A DNA stretch of 10,490 nt, taken from the NCBI GenBank assembly GCA_947653315.1, contig CANTGP010000076.1:1-10490 (forward strand), read 5' to 3'. The translations under genes were made by a program, and so were the position numbers. This document shows positions 1 through 7,099 of this stretch, piece by piece. Origin of the DNA: an uncultured Lachnospiraceae bacterium (GTDB lineage: Bacteria > Bacillota > Clostridia > Lachnospirales > Lachnospiraceae). Within the stretch, counting starts at the first letter, position 1. Every line of letters begins with the position of its first letter. The notes under the pieces are model-generated. The model made no database searches. It saw only the letters and a program-made list of their open reading frames with translations, and had not been told where the DNA came from.

Positions 1-949
1 TATCCGGCAGGCAGCGGCAGAACAGGAGGAGGCTGCGAAACGGATGGTGGCGACCGCGGATGAAATCAGCAGTAATTTTGTCACTGCCAGCGAGATGTTA
101 AAGCAGCTTAGGGAATGCATTGAAACCAATAATTTTGCCATGAGCAATATTGCGGACAGCACGGAAAGCACCGCGCAGGCAATCCAGGACCAGGCGCAGA
201 TGTGCACATCCATCCAGGAAAGTTCCGACGAAGTGGAGAAAGATACGTCCAAGGTGGAGGAAGCGGCGAAGAATACGTCCCTCAACGTGGCGGAGGGCGC
301 GGAACTGGTGCGTGAACTGAAAGAACAGGCGGAGGGTGTGGAAGCTGCCAGCAGGCAGACCGTGGAGGCTACGGCACGGCTGACCGCCCGCGTGGATGAA
401 GTGGAGAATATTACGGGCGATATCCTGAGTATTTCCTCGCAGACGAACCTTTTGGCGCTCAATGCGTCCATTGAAGCGGCGCGGGCAGGGGAAGCGGGCA
501 GGGGATTTGCGGTGGTGGCCGAGGAAATCCGCCAGCTTTCCGAGCAGACCAAGGAGGCAACGAACCGGATTACCGGCATTATTGCGGAATTAATCGGCGA
601 TGCGAAAAGCGCTTCCGACAGTTTGGACAATTCCGTGGAATATATTAACCGTCAGACGGAAATGATAGAAACGGCGAAACAGAAATTCGAGAGCATTGAC
701 CGCGAGGTATCGGAACTGACCCGCAGCATCCGTCATACGGATAAAACGGTTGCGGATATTTTGCGGGCGACGGGCGTGATTTCCAACAGCATTTCCCATC
801 TTTCCGCCACCAGTGAAGAAGTGGCGGCGGCTTCCGAGGAGAGCGTGAAAACGGCTTCCGATGCGGTGGATAAAATGGAAGAATGCGTGAAGATATTGAG
901 GAATATTAAAGAGTTGGCGGATACCTTAAAGTCCCATGCAAGGCAGTAA
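1..949 (+). CDS. Methyl-accepting chemotaxis protein, C-terminal part (5' end outside window)
   Basis: This is the cytoplasmic signalling domain of a chemoreceptor, which binds CheW and CheA and controls flagellar rotation through CheA kinase activity. The frame is open from base 2 with no stop before the left edge, so the ATG at 44 is an internal methionine and the sensor, membrane and HAMP parts must lie upstream. The signature hairpin tip is plain: the segment from [16 protein letters not shown] (about 433-480) through [18 protein letters not shown] is the most conserved piece of the MCP family. It is flanked by long Ala/Glu/Gln/Ser-rich heptad helices typical of the methylated four-helix bundle. 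The protein ends soon after the returning helix, in SHARQ, and has no NWETF-type CheR-tethering pentapeptide. The ligand cannot be inferred. The stop is 16 bp before the pepT start with no terminator between, so the two may share a transcript. Confidence 0.95.
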   Translation, partial: IRQAAAEQEEAAKRMVATADEISSNFVTASEMLKQLRECIETNNFAMSNIADSTESTAQAIQDQAQMCTSIQESSDEVEKDTSKVEEAAKNTSLNVAEGAELVRELKEQAEGVEAASRQTVEATARLTARVDEVENITGDILSISSQTNLLALNASIEAARAGEAGRGFAVVAEEIRQLSEQTKEATNRITGIIAELIGDAKSASDSLDNSVEYINRQTEMIETAKQKFESIDREVSELTRSIRHTDKTVADILRATGVISNSISHLSATSEEVAAASEESVKTASDAVDKMEECVKILRNIKELADTLKSHARQ

Positions 950-965
950 GGGCGGTGGTCAGGCG

Positions 966-2189
966 ATGAAAGTAATAGAGAAATTTTTGGAATACGTAAA
1001 AATGGATACGCAGTCTTCGGCGGAAAGCGGTACGACCCCTTCCACCCCGGCACAGCACGAACTGGCAAAGCTGCTTTACGGGCAGCTTGGGGAGATGGGG
1101 GCAAAAGAACTGGTATACGATCAAGAGCACTGTTACCTTTATGCAACGGTTCCGGCATCCTGCGGCCGGGAGCAGGCTCCGGTAGTGGGTTTGATTGCCC
1201 ATATGGATACATCGCCTGCGGTAACGGGTAAGAATGTAAAGCCCCGGATTGTGGAGCATTACGACGGCGGGGATATTGTATTAAACCGGGAAAAAAATAT
1301 TGTGATGAAAGTCAGTGATTTTCCCGAACTGGCGTCTTATGAGGGAAAAAGCCTGATTGTGACGGACGGCACCACACTTTTAGGCGCGGATGACAAGGCG
1401 GGCGTGGCGGAAATCATGGAAATGGCGGAATACCTCCTGACCCATCCGGAGATTCCCCATGGGAAGATACGTATCGGCTTTACGCCGGATGAGGAAATCG
1501 GCGCCGGTGCGGATTATTTCGATGTGGATTTGTTTGGTGCGGATTATGCTTATACCGTGGACGGGGACCGGCTGGGGAGCCTGGAGTATGAGAATTTCAA
1601 CGCGGCGGGCGCGAAAGTAACGGTAAACGGGCGCAGCGTCCATCCGGGGGAAGCAAAGGGGAAAATGGTAAATGCCATCCTGTTGGCACAGGAGTTCCAT
1701 TCCCTGCTCCCGGTGGCGGAAAATCCTATGTATACGTGCGGTTACGAAGGTTTTTACCACTTGGATGCCATCAAGGGGGATGTGGAGCGGACGGAGATGG
1801 AATACATCATCCGTGACCATGACCGGGTGAAATTTGAACGGAAAAAAGAGCGTTTCCAAAAAGCGGCGGAATTTTTAAACGGGAAATACGGTGAGGGAAC
1901 GTTTGCGGTGGAAATGAAGGATTCTTACTATAACATGAAGGAAATTATCGGACAGCACATGCATTTGGTGGAAGATGCCCTGGATGTCATGAAGGAATTG
2001 GGGATAGAGCCGCATGTGGTGCCCATAAGGGGCGGGACGGACGGTGCCAGATTGTCCTTTATGGGGCTTCCCTGTCCCAACCTCTGTACCGGCGGACAGA
2101 ATTTTCACGGCAGGTTTGAATATGCCTGCGTGGAAGACATGGAAAAGATCGTGGAGCTATTGGTAGGAATTGTGTGCAGGAAGCGGTAG
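966..2189 (+). CDS. pepT: Peptidase T (tripeptide aminopeptidase, M20B)
   Basis: Cytoplasmic di-zinc aminopeptidase that removes the N-terminal residue from tripeptides, a late step in peptide use. From the ATG at 966 it has 407 residues, against 408 for E. coli PepT, and aligns along its whole length. The expected metal and catalytic residues are visible: H79 and D81 in AHMDTSP, D142 in LLGADDKAG, catalytic E176 and metal ligand E177 in FTPDEEIG, D199 in YTVDGD, and H381 in NFHGRFEY. The dimerisation/lid domain carries the family pattern [13 protein letters not shown] and [20 protein letters not shown]. An in-frame ATG at 936 would overlap the chemoreceptor and add ten unaligned residues. 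The 966 start gives [17 protein letters not shown], which matches the family N-terminus, although its ribosome binding site (GGGCGGTGG, about 949-957) is modest. Pairing with a chemoreceptor upstream and a glycosidase downstream is not a standard arrangement. Confidence 0.97.
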   Translation: MKVIEKFLEYVKMDTQSSAESGTTPSTPAQHELAKLLYGQLGEMGAKELVYDQEHCYLYATVPASCGREQAPVVGLIAHMDTSPAVTGKNVKPRIVEHYDGGDIVLNREKNIVMKVSDFPELASYEGKSLIVTDGTTLLGADDKAGVAEIMEMAEYLLTHPEIPHGKIRIGFTPDEEIGAGADYFDVDLFGADYAYTVDGDRLGSLEYENFNAAGAKVTVNGRSVHPGEAKGKMVNAILLAQEFHSLLPVAENPMYTCGYEGFYHLDAIKGDVERTEMEYIIRDHDRVKFERKKERFQKAAEFLNGKYGEGTFAVEMKDSYYNMKEIIGQHMHLVEDALDVMKELGIEPHVVPIRGGTDGARLSFMGLPCPNLCTGGQNFHGRFEYACVEDMEKIVELLVGIVCRKR

Positions 2190-2224
2190 TCTGTATGGCC
2201 GGAGGATGAGGCAGTCCGGACAGA
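2190..2224 (+). other. Imperfect hairpin between pepT and the GH2 gene
   Basis: Directly after the pepT stop, TCTGT (2190-2194) and CCGGA (2199-2203) can pair with TCCGG (2215-2219) and ACAGA (2220-2224). This gives a ten-pair stem with a 4-nt bulge (ATGG) and an 11-nt loop. No T-run follows, so it does not look like an intrinsic terminator. It could be an RNA processing or stability element inside an operon, or chance. Confidence 0.25.
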
Positions 2225-2246
2225 CGGCGGGAAATGGGGAAATGCT

Positions 2247-3983
2247 ATGGTTCGTACATTTGATACGCATAAAGTCAGGATTCAGCGGGAGCTGACGGGA
2301 CGGCTTTGGGAGTTTACGCCGTGCCAGGGGGAATATGCGGGAAGGATTTACCGTGTGCCGACACCGGGTTGTTGGGAAAATTATCCCGATTTCGGTAATT
2401 ACAGGGGAGAAGGGATTTACCGGACTGTGTTTCAAGGCGGGGGAAACCTGCGCTTTGAGTTTAAAGGGGTCAGCCATACGGCGGCGGTTTTCCTGGACGG
2501 CAGGGAAATTGCAAGGCATTATAATGCTTATACGGTGTTTGACGCCGTGGTGCGCGGGCTGCCGGAAGGAGAACATACGCTGGAAATAAAGGCGGATAAC
2601 CGTTTCAGTGCGGAGAGCGCATTGCATATTCCCAATGATTATATGTCTTACGGCGGTATCAGCAGACCGGTAGTGATGGAACGGATAGGGGATTTGTATA
2701 TCCGTTGGGTGCACGTTACGCCGGTATTGGAAAACGGCGTATGGAGTGCCGGAGTATCGCTGGCAGTGGAAAATACGGCGGACAGGGCGCTTACCGGTAC
2801 GGTGTCGGCTGTTATTGGCAGGGATTCGGGCGCAGGATTTTTGGCGGAATCCGGGCCGGACGCAAGCATGGAATCCGGCAGCGGTACGCTATTGTGGAAG
2901 AATGTGGAATTTGCACCCTTGGAGACGAAGGAACTGACGGGGAGCCTGACTTTTGCGGACGTGGAGGAGTGGAGCATGGAACATCCGAGTCTCTATCGGA
3001 TTCATGCCGTTTTGACGCAGGAAGGGAAAGCCGTGGACGATTTGGCGGATCGGTTCGGATTCCGGGTGGTAAGCACGGAGGGAAAGCGGATTATGCTTAA
3101 CGGAAAACCCATCCGCATCAAGGGGTTCTGCCGTCATGAGGACCATCCGCAGTTTGGATGTGCCTTGCCTTATGCCGCCATGGCGGCGGATTTGGAAAGT
3201 ATCAGGCATTTGGGGGCGAATTCCGTGCGGACGGCGCACTATCCGAACGATGAGGTTTTTTTGGATTTATGTGATGAAACGGGTATTTTGGTATGGGAGG
3301 AGAACCACGCAAGGGGACTGAGTTTGGAAGACATGCAAAACCCGCATTTTGAACCGCAGGCGGAGCAGGTTATACGGGAAATGGTTTCCACGCATTATAA
3401 CCATCCCTGTATTTACATATGGGGCATCCTGAACGAATGCGCCAGCGAAACGGAATACGGAAAAGAATGTTACGCGAAGCAGTTGGATTTGCTGCGGGAA
3501 CTGGACCGGACAAGGCCCCGTTCTTTTGCAAGCTGCAAGTTTAAAACGGATCTCTGTTTCGGGCTGCCGGATGTGGTATCTTATAATATTTACCCGAAAT
3601 GGTACCATGATACGCCCGCAGCCGAATATTTGGACGATTTGTACCGGTGGGTGCAGGAGGAGACGGAAGGGAGCGGGAAGCCGTTCCTGATTACGGAAAT
3701 CGGGGCGGGCGGCATATACGGCTACCGCAATCCGTACCAGTCCAAATGGACGGAGGAATATCAGGCGAAGACCCTGGAGGAGCAGTTGCGGGCGGTATTG
3801 GAATACGGGGACTGCTGCGGGGTATATATTTGGCAGTTTTGCGATGTACGGATTAGTGAGGAATGGTTCGGTACGCGTCCCCGTACCATGAACAATAAAG
3901 GGATTGTGGATGAATACCGCCGCAGGAAACTGGCTTATGATGTGGTGAAAAGGATATTTGAATCATATGGGAATACGTTGTGA
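2247..3983 (+). CDS. Glycoside hydrolase family 2, probable beta-glucuronidase
   Basis: Retaining glycosidase of 578 residues (E. coli GUS has 603) with no signal peptide, so probably cytoplasmic. Domains in order are a jelly-roll sugar-binding domain (about 1-150, with NDYMSYGGISRPV), an immunoglobulin-like domain (about 150-275, carrying a Ser/Gly/Ala-rich stretch near 192-213) and a TIM barrel (about 276-575). The acid/base pair N396-E397 lies in WGILNECAS and the nucleophile E484 in LITEIGAGG. Y449 and Y453 in NIYPKWY match the E. coli GUS tyrosines, W529 lies in VYIWQF, and N549-x-K551 in MNNKG matches the Asn-x-Lys motif that reads the glucuronate carboxylate. Spacing between these residues is close to E. 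coli GUS. The segment after VWEE is about 15 residues shorter than in E. coli, so the active-site loop 1 is short or absent. The likely job is releasing glucuronic acid from conjugates or glycans. A beta-galactosidase or galacturonidase remains possible. The start has GGGGA 6 nt upstream. Confidence 0.88.
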   Translation: MVRTFDTHKVRIQRELTGRLWEFTPCQGEYAGRIYRVPTPGCWENYPDFGNYRGEGIYRTVFQGGGNLRFEFKGVSHTAAVFLDGREIARHYNAYTVFDAVVRGLPEGEHTLEIKADNRFSAESALHIPNDYMSYGGISRPVVMERIGDLYIRWVHVTPVLENGVWSAGVSLAVENTADRALTGTVSAVIGRDSGAGFLAESGPDASMESGSGTLLWKNVEFAPLETKELTGSLTFADVEEWSMEHPSLYRIHAVLTQEGKAVDDLADRFGFRVVSTEGKRIMLNGKPIRIKGFCRHEDHPQFGCALPYAAMAADLESIRHLGANSVRTAHYPNDEVFLDLCDETGILVWEENHARGLSLEDMQNPHFEPQAEQVIREMVSTHYNHPCIYIWGILNECASETEYGKECYAKQLDLLRELDRTRPRSFASCKFKTDLCFGLPDVVSYNIYPKWYHDTPAAEYLDDLYRWVQEETEGSGKPFLITEIGAGGIYGYRNPYQSKWTEEYQAKTLEEQLRAVLEYGDCCGVYIWQFCDVRISEEWFGTRPRTMNNKGIVDEYRRRKLAYDVVKRIFESYGNTL

Positions 3984-3996
3984 CGGCGGAAAAGTG

Positions 3997-4058
3997 CGGA
4001 AAAATGATTTTGCAGCCAATCCGGTATATGATGAATCGGCTGCAAAACCGTTTTTTTT
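3997..4058 (+). terminator. Bidirectional Rho-independent terminator
   Basis: TTTTGCAGCC (4008-4017) pairs perfectly with GGCTGCAAAA (4038-4047) around a 20-nt loop. On the plus strand CCG and eight T (4051-4058) follow the stem, ending the GH2 transcript. On the minus strand the same stem is followed by TCATTTTT, ending the small convergent gene, whose TAA stop sits on the edge of the T-run. CGG at 3997-3999 may pair with CCG at 4048-4050 across a bulge. Confidence 0.82.
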
Positions 4059-4248
4059 ATTCCTTGATTTCATCAATATCCGTTAAATCCACGCCTGCCA
4101 CGTTTAGGAGCGCTTTTAGCGAAAAATATTTCTTTTTTAACTTGGCATACGTTTTCTGCGCATTTTCTTCCTTTGCCAAAAACATATATTCCTGTATTTC
4201 CTTAAAATCGTCTATGGCAGTTTTGGCAATTTCAAGTCCGTTTGGCAT
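4057..4248 (-). CDS. Small protein of unknown function (63 residues)
   Basis: I do not recognise this family. The product is a short, charged, mostly helical protein (starts MPNGLEIAKTAIDDFKEIQE, ends DLTDIDEIKE) with no cysteine, no membrane segment and no signal peptide. It looks like two amphipathic helices: about residues 4-30 with an acidic face, and about 31-48 rich in Lys, where KTYAKLKKKYFSLKALL is strongly basic. An acidic tail follows. The case for a real gene is its surroundings: AGGTGA at 4258-4253 sits 4 nt before the ATG, a near-consensus promoter lies about 45 nt upstream, and a terminator overlaps its stop codon. It is a monocistronic unit between two unrelated genes. A cytoplasmic adaptor or regulator is conceivable, but nothing in the sequence fixes a function. 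Confidence 0.75.
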   Translation of the reverse strand: MPNGLEIAKTAIDDFKEIQEYMFLAKEENAQKTYAKLKKKYFSLKALLNVAGVDLTDIDEIKE

Positions 4249-4298
4249 ATTATCACCTGCTTTCCGTTTTCCGTGTGCTGCTGTTAAAAGATAATTTC

Positions 4299-4327
4299 AT
4301 TATAGCAAGGGTATGGGAGGGTGTAAA
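4299..4327 (-). promoter_or_regulatory. Strong sigma-A promoter with extended -10 for the 63-residue gene
   Basis: Read on the minus strand, the -35 TTTACA (4327-4322) is followed by a 17-bp spacer and a perfect -10 TATAAT (4304-4299). The spacer ends in TGC, giving the extended -10 TGCTATAAT. Transcription should start near 4292, leaving a leader of about 45 nt before the ATG at 4248. This is among the best vegetative promoters in the window, so the small gene is probably well expressed during growth. Confidence 0.8.
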
Positions 4328-4338
4328 GTTCTTCCGCT

Positions 4339-4368
4339 GCATATGGGAAAAGCAGTCTGTCATATACT
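4339..4368 (+). promoter_or_regulatory. Sigma-E-like sporulation promoter for the deacetylase gene
   Basis: GCATATG (4339-4345) and CATATACT (4361-4368) lie 15 bp apart. They fit the mother-cell sigma-E consensus (KMATATT, 14-15 bp, CATACAMT) at 6 of 7 and 7 of 8 positions. No comparable sigma-A pair lies just upstream of the gene. Start of transcription would be near 4375, about 28 nt before the ATG. The assignment rests on consensus matching only, but agrees with the downstream gene belonging to a sporulation-associated deacetylase group. Confidence 0.55.
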
Positions 4369-4388
4369 GGAATAACAAGCAGTATATG
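4361..4388. repeat. Perfect 9-bp inverted repeat over the deacetylase promoter
   Basis: CATATACTG (4361-4369) and CAGTATATG (4380-4388) are perfect inverted copies separated by 10 bp. The left arm is the putative sigma-E -10 element and the right arm lies just after the predicted transcription start. This is operator-like geometry. A T6 run follows at 4395-4400 after GCGGTG, so in RNA read from further upstream it could also act as a weak attenuating hairpin. Confidence 0.6.
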
Positions 4389-4402
4389 GCGGTGTTTTTT
4401 GT

Positions 4403-5245
4403 ATGAAGCAATATTTCAGTCATGTTTTGGAGCGGATGGTACCAAGGAGGGCGGAAGGACAGTCACAGGAAGATTACAGGGGCGTACTGTTGGCAAAAGG
4501 TGTGTGGGCGATGCTGTTCGCCATTGCGGCGCTGGCAATCGTGCGGGGGGCAATGACGGCCCTGCCGGGCTCCATTACGGTCAGCAGCAGCGTAAACGGG
4601 CAGGAAATGCCGATATACTGCGTGAAAACGGATAAAAAGCAGGTGGCGCTTACTTTTGATACCGCAGGGGGAAACGCGGACATGGGGCGCATTTTGGGAA
4701 TATTGGAACGCCATGGTGTTCATGCGACTTTTTTTCTGACAGGAGGATGGGTGGAGAAATACCCGGAAGACGTGAAAGCCATCCTTGCGGCAGGCCATGA
4801 TATGGGGAATGAGGGCGATAGCTACAAAAACATGTCCGGGCTGGCTTCTTCCGAATGTTTGGAAGAAATACAAAAAGCCCATACGCGGGTACAGGAACTA
4901 ACGGGATACGATATGACGCTGTTCCGTCCGCCTTATGGAGAATATGATAATAAAGTGATATCGAATGCGCGGGAATGCGGGTATTCTTCGGTTATGTGGG
5001 ACGTGGACAGCCGGGACTGGAAAGATTACGGGGTGGATGCCATCCTGGAAAACGTGCTGGAGAATGAGAATCTCGGAAACGGCAGCATCATCCGCTGTCA
5101 CAGCGGGGCAAAATACATGGCGGATGCGTTGGATTCCCTGATCCGTGGTTTGGAAAAACAGGGGTATGAAATCGTTCCGGTCTCCCAATTGATTTATACG
5201 GAAAAATATCATATGAATGAGGACGGGAGACAGGTGAAGAACTAG
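4403..5245 (+). CDS. Membrane-anchored CE4 polysaccharide deacetylase homologue (PdaB/YlxY-like) with altered metal site
   Basis: This 280-residue protein has a short cytoplasmic N-terminus, one membrane segment (about 31-52) and an external NodB-homology domain (about 75-270), so it should act on the outer face of the membrane. CE4 enzymes remove acetyl groups from glycans such as peptidoglycan; PdaB and YlxY relatives are sporulation proteins. Visible motifs are TFDTAGG (catalytic base D86), FRPPYG (R175), WDVDSRDW (D200-W206) and CHSG (H233, the usual catalytic acid position). Two features depart from the family: the second Asp of TFDD is T87, and the His-x3-His metal pair is replaced by E137 and Y141 in GNEGDSYKNM. 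The protein may bind metal differently or be a non-catalytic glycan-binding relative. GGCGGTG about 8 nt upstream supports the ATG at 4403. It has its own sigma-E-like promoter and convergent neighbours. Confidence 0.85.
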   Translation: MKQYFSHVLERMVPRRAEGQSQEDYRGVLLAKGVWAMLFAIAALAIVRGAMTALPGSITVSSSVNGQEMPIYCVKTDKKQVALTFDTAGGNADMGRILGILERHGVHATFFLTGGWVEKYPEDVKAILAAGHDMGNEGDSYKNMSGLASSECLEEIQKAHTRVQELTGYDMTLFRPPYGEYDNKVISNARECGYSSVMWDVDSRDWKDYGVDAILENVLENENLGNGSIIRCHSGAKYMADALDSLIRGLEKQGYEIVPVSQLIYTEKYHMNEDGRQVKN

Positions 5246-5294
5246 CGTGGGAACCAAAGCGTGTTCTTAGGGATAATTTCCCAGGGGCAGTTCG

Positions 5295-6869
5295 TTACCA
5301 TTGCTTCCAAGTGAGGTATACCACGGTCATGAGTATTACCGTGGCGCATACGCAGCCACGGATGACGCGGGAGCATGTGCCAGGGAAGGAACGGTCGGGA
5401 TACAGCCTTGCACTGTCCGAAAGCCCGATGGCAATGTAAATCAGGCAGACGGCGATATAGCGGAAGTCGCTGCTGCATGTATAAGGGTATTTTAAGGTAA
5501 ACAGGGCAAAACTGAGCAGGAAAGCGAGATAACCGGCGGAAAGGAAGACGGCTTCCGCTTTTGCCCCGTTTTTCCATTTGCGGTATTGGGAAGCGGAAAA
5601 GAGCAGGGCGGAGGAGACGGCGGAAAATATGGCCAGCACATAAGCGGCCCGGCAAAGAAACAGGGGCAGTCCCGTAAGCGCGGCAGGGTATTCTTCCGTA
5701 AACAGGGATGTTTGGAACAGGATGACCCATGTGTTGTGGTTGGCGTCTCCGCTTAGGGCATGGAACGGAAAGGAAAAATGCCAGTCGGAGAAGGCGGGCA
5801 GCCCGATTCTTTCCCATATCCCGTAGTTACCCGTATACATGACGGAATCCGGCGTGGCAGAGGAAATCCCCGGTTTTTCATGGAAACGGACGAGGTTGCG
5901 TACAATCCAGCAAAGACCGGTGCTTCCGGCAGTGATGCCGAAAAGGAGGTAGCGGCGCAGGGCGCGGAGGATATCCCCGGAATTTCCCGTGCGTACCGTT
6001 CCGGCAAAATCGAGCAGGAACATAAGCCCCACGGGGAGGGCAATGATAGCGGTGTTGATTTTGCATAACATGCCAAGCCCGATGGAAAGGGCAATGAAAA
6101 GCAGGTTTGGCAGCGATTTGTCCTGCATCCACCGGAGGGTGGCGAGGATGGCGCATGCCAACAGGACCGTGGAAAGCATGTCGTTGTTGATGCTGCCCGA
6201 CAGGATGGTCAGGGCCGGATGGGCGGCAGTCAGCACAAGACCGGTATACAGACCGTTCCCTTTGGCGCCCGTCCGCTTCAGGATGCGGTAAGAAAGCAGC
6301 ATGAAAACACCGGAATAAAACAGGGGAAGCACCTGCAGGTTTTCAAATGCCAGGTTCTCCGGCATGCCAAGACCGGTCAGCAGGATCAGCCAAAGCCCTG
6401 ACAGCACATAATGGAGGGGCGGATGGTAATAGGAAAAAAGCAGGTAGGGATTTAAGTCCGGCAGTTTGCGGAATTTATAGATGTATTCGGTATAGCCGAT
6501 ATGTCCGGGGTTTACCTGGCTTGAGGCAATGCCGGTATATAGCCCTTCGTCATGCTGCCTGTCATACAGACCGGAAAGCAGGACATAGAGACAGTGGAAC
6601 AGCATTCCCCAAAAAAGAAGGAAAAATACCACATGTTCCTCCGTAAGACGCCGGGCGGAGCGGAGCAACAGCAGGGCGGCAAACGTGAAAAAAAAGAGGA
6701 AAAGACAGCCGCCTGTCAGAACTCCCCGCGGTGTGGCGGCGAGGACGGGAATTCCTTGCATCAGCGTCGTAAAGAGACAGAAAGCAAAAAGCATGGAAAT
6801 AACGGCAAAATGCAGTTTCGTTTCTTGTTTGTCCGGGGGGATTTTTTGGGGGATGGTATTTCGGTACAT
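5295..6869 (-). CDS. GT-C-type multi-span membrane glycosyltransferase (PMT/ArnT-like, GT39-related)
   Basis: Integral membrane protein of 524 residues with roughly 11-13 hydrophobic segments. The pattern fits GT-C enzymes, which move a sugar from a polyprenyl-phosphate donor onto an acceptor at the outer face of the membrane. After the third span comes an acidic loop, YDRQHDEG (D103, D107, E108), in the usual place of the GT-C catalytic acidic motif. Then comes YYHPPLHYVLSGLW (147-160), a hallmark of PMT/ArnT-like proteins. SINND (226-230) and CSSDFRYI (465-472) are further polar islands between spans. A soluble loop (about 330-395) may hold acceptor contacts. The start at 6869 has AGAAAGGA nine bases upstream. 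It is divergent from an acyltransferase and a second GT-C-like gene, pointing to surface glycan assembly. It ends 49 bp from the deacetylase gene, tail to tail, with no clear terminator. Sugar and acceptor cannot be told. Confidence 0.84.
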   Translation of the reverse strand: MYRNTIPQKIPPDKQETKLHFAVISMLFAFCLFTTLMQGIPVLAATPRGVLTGGCLFLFFFTFAALLLLRSARRLTEEHVVFFLLFWGMLFHCLYVLLSGLYDRQHDEGLYTGIASSQVNPGHIGYTEYIYKFRKLPDLNPYLLFSYYHPPLHYVLSGLWLILLTGLGMPENLAFENLQVLPLFYSGVFMLLSYRILKRTGAKGNGLYTGLVLTAAHPALTILSGSINNDMLSTVLLACAILATLRWMQDKSLPNLLFIALSIGLGMLCKINTAIIALPVGLMFLLDFAGTVRTGNSGDILRALRRYLLFGITAGSTGLCWIVRNLVRFHEKPGISSATPDSVMYTGNYGIWERIGLPAFSDWHFSFPFHALSGDANHNTWVILFQTSLFTEEYPAALTGLPLFLCRAAYVLAIFSAVSSALLFSASQYRKWKNGAKAEAVFLSAGYLAFLLSFALFTLKYPYTCSSDFRYIAVCLIYIAIGLSDSARLYPDRSFPGTCSRVIRGCVCATVILMTVVYLTWKQW

Positions 6870-6908
6870 TGGGTGGGGTCCTTTCTGCTTTCAGTGTATT
6901 TCCGTTTC

Positions 6909-7039
6909 GTTTTCATTATGTTTCCATTGTGTTTTCATTGCATTTTTATTGTATTTTTACTGTATTTCTATTGTATTTTTATTGCATTTCAATGGTAATT
7001 TTTTGTATTTTTATTGTGTTTCCACTTTGGTTCCAATTT
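6909..7039. repeat. Degenerate 11-bp T-rich tandem repeat, about 12 copies
   Basis: Copies related to ATTTTTATTGT run head to tail: 6909, 6920, 6931, 6942, 6953, 6964, 6975, 6986, 6997 (a 10-bp copy), 7007, 7018 and 7029. The middle copies are the most alike and the outer ones drift. The period is close to one DNA helical turn, so the T4-T5 tracts stay nearly in phase, as in intrinsically bent DNA. The tract lies between two divergent genes, upstream of the plus-strand promoter and inside the likely leader of the minus-strand gene, where RNA would repeat ACAAUAAAAAU. All three plus frames through it give Phe/Tyr/Ile-rich nonsense. Confidence 0.82.
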
Positions 7040-7053
7040 TCTTTTTGCAAATT

Positions 7054-7083
7054 TTGTCATAAATTAATTCATTATAGCATAAT
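7054..7083 (+). promoter_or_regulatory. Probable sigma-A promoter for the acyltransferase operon
   Basis: TTGTCA (7054-7059) and CATAAT (7078-7083) each match the consensus at 5 of 6 positions with an 18-bp spacer, placing the start near 7090. A second perfect TATAAT at 7098-7103 has no good -35 partner, and may be an alternative start. The AT-rich repeat tract immediately upstream could serve as an UP-type element. Confidence 0.5.
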
Positions 7084-7099
7084 CCGTATTTTTTTTGTA
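7071..7099 (-). promoter_or_regulatory. Probable extended -10 promoter for the GT-C gene on the minus strand
   Basis: On the minus strand TGCTATAAT (7079-7071) is a perfect extended -10, identical to the one before the 63-residue gene. At 17 bp lies a weak -35, TACAAA (7099-7094). Transcription would start near 7064 and give a leader of about 195 nt across the 11-bp repeats before the ATG at 6869. It overlaps the plus-strand promoter face to face, so the two directions may compete. Confidence 0.5.

Noticed and set aside
936..965. Upstream pepT start at 936
   Set aside because: It lies inside the chemoreceptor gene and adds ten residues absent from the PepT family; 966 gives the usual N-terminus and length.
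3980..4294. Plus-strand 104-residue open frame antisense to the small gene
   Set aside because: It overlaps the end of the GH2 gene and passes through the terminator, while the minus-strand gene has a promoter, ribosome binding site and terminator of its own.
5246..5294. Terminator between the convergent deacetylase and GT-C genes
   Set aside because: TGGGAA (5248-5253) and TTCCCA (5278-5283) could pair across 24 nt, but the stem is short and no T-run follows on either strand.
6909..7039. CRISPR-like array
   Set aside because: The units are 11 bp, degenerate and contiguous, with no spacers and no cas genes nearby.
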